This document shows positions 60,230-64,000 of a DNA stretch of 64,000 bases, piece after piece. Every line of letters begins with the position of its first letter. Position 1 is the stretch's first letter. Made by a program: the position numbers and the translations under genes. Source of the stretch: Symbiodinium sp. CCMP2592 (Eukaryota; Sar; Dinophyceae; Suessiales; Symbiodiniaceae); NCBI GenBank assembly GCA_905221615.1, contig CAJNDT010003546.1:649909-713908 (forward strand), in the 5' to 3' direction. Below the pieces are notes generated by a model. It saw only the letters and a list, made by a program, of their open reading frames with translations. It searched no databases and was not told the DNA's origin.

Positions 60230-61190
60230 TGGTCTGGGCAGGTATACTGGTATATGGGTACACTGGTATACGAAAGTATACAAATACAAGAACATACTAC
60301 TACATGACGATACATATTTAAATGCTAATACTACTATCAAAACCAAGGCTATAAGACGCATGCCAATACGAATACTAACACGATCATTAACAGCAGTCTT
60401 AGCACGACTGATACTGACAGTGCCACAGACACCAACATTAACACTCACATTAGCGAACACGAACACTCATATTAAGACTAATGCTCGTGTTAACATTAGT
60501 GCTTATACTAATACTGAGTCAAAACTGATACTAACACTACAACGGTAACACGAGTACAGACACAAAGACTACTACTCATGATGATAATTATACTAAGGTT
60601 AAACCCAGAACAGGTCTAAGTCAAGACTCAGACTAACACTATTACACAGGCTGGGACTAAGAATAAGACTATATGATCAAGGTTACAACACGACTAAGAC
60701 TGAAAAACACAACTATATTCAACCTCGCAGAATAGCAAACAAAACATATTCGCAGAGGGGTGTATGAGTATATTAGTATGGTGGCACATACGTGTACTAG
60801 TATATTCCCAGACGACCAGGAGGATCTAGAAAGTAACACCATTATCAATAGCAATATTAGTACAAATAGGAACACTGATACGGACACTGCCACAGACACC
60901 AACACTAACATTCACAGTCACACTAACGAACACGAATACTAACATTAGACTAATACTAGTATTAGCATTAGTACTTGTACTAATACTGACTCAAAACTAA
61001 TTCTAACACTACAATACTAACACTAGTACAAACATAAAGACTACTACTCATGATGATAGTTATACTATTGTTAAACCCAGAACAGGTTTAAAACAAGACT
61101 CAGACTAACAATATTACACAGGCTGGGACTAAGAATAAGACTAAGGTTAGGATTACAACACGACTAAGACTAGACAACACAAATATTTTC
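60230..61190. repeat. Diverged tandem duplication, about 472 bp offset
   Basis: ACTACTCATGATGATA at 60571 recurs at 61043, with CCCAGAACAGGT and ACACAGGCTGGGACTAAGAA in both. The duplicates share about 85% identity. Rich in ACTAACAC(T/A) words; no gene. Confidence 0.8.
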
Positions 61191-61985
61191 AACCAAACTT
61201 GCATGTATGTTCTGTGTGCGCCTGCCCAAGCAGATTTTACACGCAGAAGTATGGGCGTTGAGAGTAACACGCAATCAAGAGGAGAGCGGAGATACGTAAT
61301 ATAAATGTCTTGATGCTTGTAGACATAAAGAACTTGACGGAAGACGTGTCGAGATAGTAAATGTACCCACGAACACGAAATCTACCGACATTTACATGGC
61401 TTCCGGCTTCCACGTGCAACAGCACAGCGACACAATTGATCACTCATATGGTCACTAACCCCATGTCTTCTTAGACTTCACTTGGGGTTGGACAAGAACT
61501 TGCTTTATGAAAGCCATGAAAGTGTAGGTACGTCGGGGGGGGGGGGGTAGCATATAATATATATATAATTATATATATAGATATATAGATATATAGATAT
61601 AGAGATATATAGGTATAGATATATAGATATATAATATATATATATAGATATATATTAAAATACATATATGTATATGTAGATATATATATATATAGAGAGA
61701 GAGAGAGAGGCACATAGATAGAAGGCAGTGATTTCTGGCTTTCCAGACTGTCATAAAGGTGTCTTGTATGTACACCGCGTTCAGTATGTGCATATGTTTA
61801 CATATGCAAGGGCATCGAGAATATGCAAACTGCAGAGCATGTCTGGGGAATTCGAAGATCAATCGACCCCGGTTTGTTTGGAGTTTGGTTTTGTCAACAT
61901 CATAGCAATACATCGGGGGGGTGGCTCAACACATATGTAGACATGTACACGAATGTATGTAGATAGTTTATGAGCATCTTTGTAA
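61191..61985. other. Poly-G, (TA)n/(TAGA)n tract and unassigned flanks
   Basis: GTAGGTACGTC, a run of 14 G, TAGCATATAATATATA, then TAGATATA units and (GA)7 from 61524 to 61710. Same layout as 27531 and 59138. The flanks show no gene. Confidence 0.8.
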
Positions 61986-62945
61986 TTGTTCCATGTGTTT
62001 GTAACATTGTGTTATGTACCAGAAGGTTGTTGTCGACGCAGAGCTTCAGAATTATGTTTCAAGGAAACTGGTACTCGCCGTTTGCGAGCCGGTTGGTCGA
62101 ATGGAGAAGAGTCTTCGTGCGCAATTGGCGTGAGTTTCTTGTTGCGGTCTGGTGGCGTAAACCTTACTTGGGTTGACTCCCACTACTCGGGCTTCAGGAT
62201 TTTCATGATGGGAAAATATTGCTATGATGATCTCTCTGCGGCTCAGAAGCGTCTCGTGGCCTGGCCTTACCGCACCGGCAGTGAAGTCTGTGGCTCGGCT
62301 CCGTTTGCTATGAACTCGGGATACTGCAAGCCTGTTCTGAGAATGAGCCCTTTTGATGCACACGTTCCGAGAGCAGCGTTCTTGATGCATACACATGGTT
62401 GATGAGTCGCAGAAGTGGGCGGAAGTGAGTTTGGTGGCATGTGTGTGGCAGCTGGAGCGAGGTTTCCCAAGCACTTCGGCACTGCTGACGGAAAGGCATG
62501 GCCAGCTGTGCCTTTGGCATGCTTCGTAAATTTCCAGCAGAGGCTTCGGCAAAGTTGCACCCTAAACGGCAAAGCACGCATTTCCGTAGTACAAGCAGCA
62601 ATGGTGTTGCTAAAGCGACAGAACAGTTTGAGCAGACATCGATCGCAGTACAGCCATGTACCTCCTGCACTTCGTGTTCTTCTGCGAGAGCGGGCATTGA
62701 AGCTGCTTGAAACGATACTACAAGATTTCCAATCTCTTGAGCCTCAATGCCAGGAAGTCATTTTGGGATCAGCGGATCGACACAGCACAGCATTTGGCAG
62801 CTTTGGAGGAGCTGTTTCCCAGTCGACTTTTTGTGTTGTGCCTGGGCAAGCTACGTTTGGTCAGCACCAAGTGTGCGGGGTGCTCATCTTAGTCAAAGCA
62901 ATTCAACCGGATCGGAGAAGAACAACTGTCGTGAGGCTGCAATAA
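61986..62945 (+). CDS. Unrecognised plus-strand coding candidate
   Basis: A frame to TGA 62400-62402 reads GVNLTWVDSHYSGFRIFMMG, KYCYDDLSAAQKRLVAWPYR and SEVCGSAPFAMNSGYCKPVL with balanced composition and several Cys. A second open frame (62415-62945; CFVNFQQRLRQSCTLNGKA, PPALRVLLRERALKLLETIL) follows directly. A CAG acceptor at 62021-62023 could open the first. These may be exons of one gene, but no family or splice pairing fixes this. Confidence 0.35.
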
Positions 62946-64000
62946 GGGGAGAAATGACGACTGCAATACCTAGATTGGGCAAAGAAAAGAAAGCAGGGAA
63001 GCAGTCAGTAAAGAAGCAAGGGCATAACGAACAAACGGAAAATCAACATGAGCAGAAAATGATACAAGCAACACATGAAACCTGAAACTTCGAGAGACAA
63101 GAATGAAAACAGTAGATGGCGAGCGAACGAGCTAAAGAAAGAAGGCTGGCACGAATTCAGCACAAGAGGAAATAAGTAAGAGCAATCCGCAGAAACTACA
63201 GAAACAAACGACACGTACACTCGACAACAAGAGTCTGCAATAACGCAAGGAAGAAGCGGTGTAAGTAAGGAAGGAAAGATGGCAACACCAGTTTTTACAA
63301 CAACAATGACTATTGATGTAAACGCCTGGTGGTGGTTTGTTAGCATTCTTGAATAGCGTCGTGGCACCATGTGGCAGCAGATAGATTTGCCAGGTGTTTT
63401 TAATGCCTGGTGACTAGGGAATCAGTTTTCTTGACTTTCTGCAGACGATTTTCGATTTGGTGGAGATTGCGGCAGAACTTTTGGTTCTTGCCATCTTCGG
63501 GCTGAGACTCTCTCGGTGGATACAGAGCAGCGAGGCACCAAAGCGAGCTGCGCGACACACCGGGCAACATCTTCGATGAACTGGCGGCCTTTTTTGGGCT
63601 TCGTCCTTTCCCCGGCAAGATGATGTTCAGGCAGATCTTCAATGGGTTGGTTATGCACGTTAGCGTCTTTGATGTTTCGCCCTGTTTCGTTCTTCAGTAA
63701 CAGGAGGCAAGCCTCGTGTTACGCACGTCGAAGTGCAATTCCCGTCGAACCCCGGTTGAACCCCAAGTTCAGATAGGGCCGCAATAACTCGTCAGCTCTT
63801 TCTGCAGCCATGAGATCCCTCTGCAGGCGCCACAACTCCGTGGGGGGGCACCGAACGGATCTTTGCTTCAATGCATCACTTGTGCGATCCTAGGATGCAG
63901 TCATGATTTTCATTTAACAGGTGTGCGGTATGACACGCTGGAAATATCCCTAGACTCTGCAGAAGATCAACTTCACACATGGACCATAAGTTTCATGTAT
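62946..64000. other. Unassigned right end
   Basis: An A/G-rich stretch at 62950-63260. A minus-strand frame (63658-63422, with GRQFIEDVARCVAQLALVPR) has some protein character but overlaps another open frame and lacks motifs. No gene is supported. Confidence 0.35.

Overview
The window looks like nuclear DNA of a dinoflagellate. The evidence is partial copies of the 22-nt dinoflagellate spliced leader (32144-32158, weaker at 7700-7729 and 58852-58862), exons joined by GT, GG and GA donors to AG acceptors, host genes lying head-to-tail on one strand, degenerate TTTAGGG arrays, and a dense load of copia (Ty1) and LINE fragments and simple repeats. I saw no rRNA, tRNA, CRISPR array or bacterial-style operon. 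The species cannot be read from the sequence.

Layout. 1-4378 (minus) is a decayed multi-block protein gene whose linkers carry small covarying hairpins. 4.8-8.0 kb is non-coding with a 65-bp minisatellite that flips orientation. 8.0-12.6 kb is a minus-strand copia element split by a 1,890-bp insertion, which itself contains a terminal-inverted-repeat element carrying a 56-bp minisatellite. 13.0-14.7 kb is a plus-strand copia tail fused through a (GA)n tract to a LINE 3' end. 15.3-19.7 kb holds two long plus-strand ORFs that meet at a TGATG. 20.8-23.5 kb contains a second copia gag/protease (minus) interrupted by the second copy of a 228-bp repeat. 23.5-29.8 kb is satellite, palindrome and unassigned DNA.

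29.9-46.4 kb is the host-gene part, all on the plus strand: an FkbM-family methyltransferase (29891-32350+), a short signal-peptide exon (32412), a multi-exon GT8-like glycosyltransferase (exons recognised between 33195 and 42621, one intron holding about 1.28 kb of alternating purine-pyrimidine repeat), and a sulfotransferase-like gene (45653-46401). Together these suggest glycan or glycolipid decoration in the secretory system; that link is inference from gene order and family only.

47-53.4 kb is a nearly full-length but frame-broken LINE (coiled-coil ORF1, endonuclease, reverse transcriptase, zinc finger). 53.4-64 kb is mostly tandem repeats (70-bp, 305-bp, 305-bp and 472-bp periods) with one open copia RNase H ORF (57663-58499, minus) and a few unrecognised ORFs.

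The most promising undescribed signal is the family of at least 13 mini-hairpins, each specifying a six-residue peptide of the form S-x-P-Q-G-x in which the two stem halves change together while the loop stays fixed. They recur in two unrelated reading frames and resemble in-frame palindromic mini-elements.
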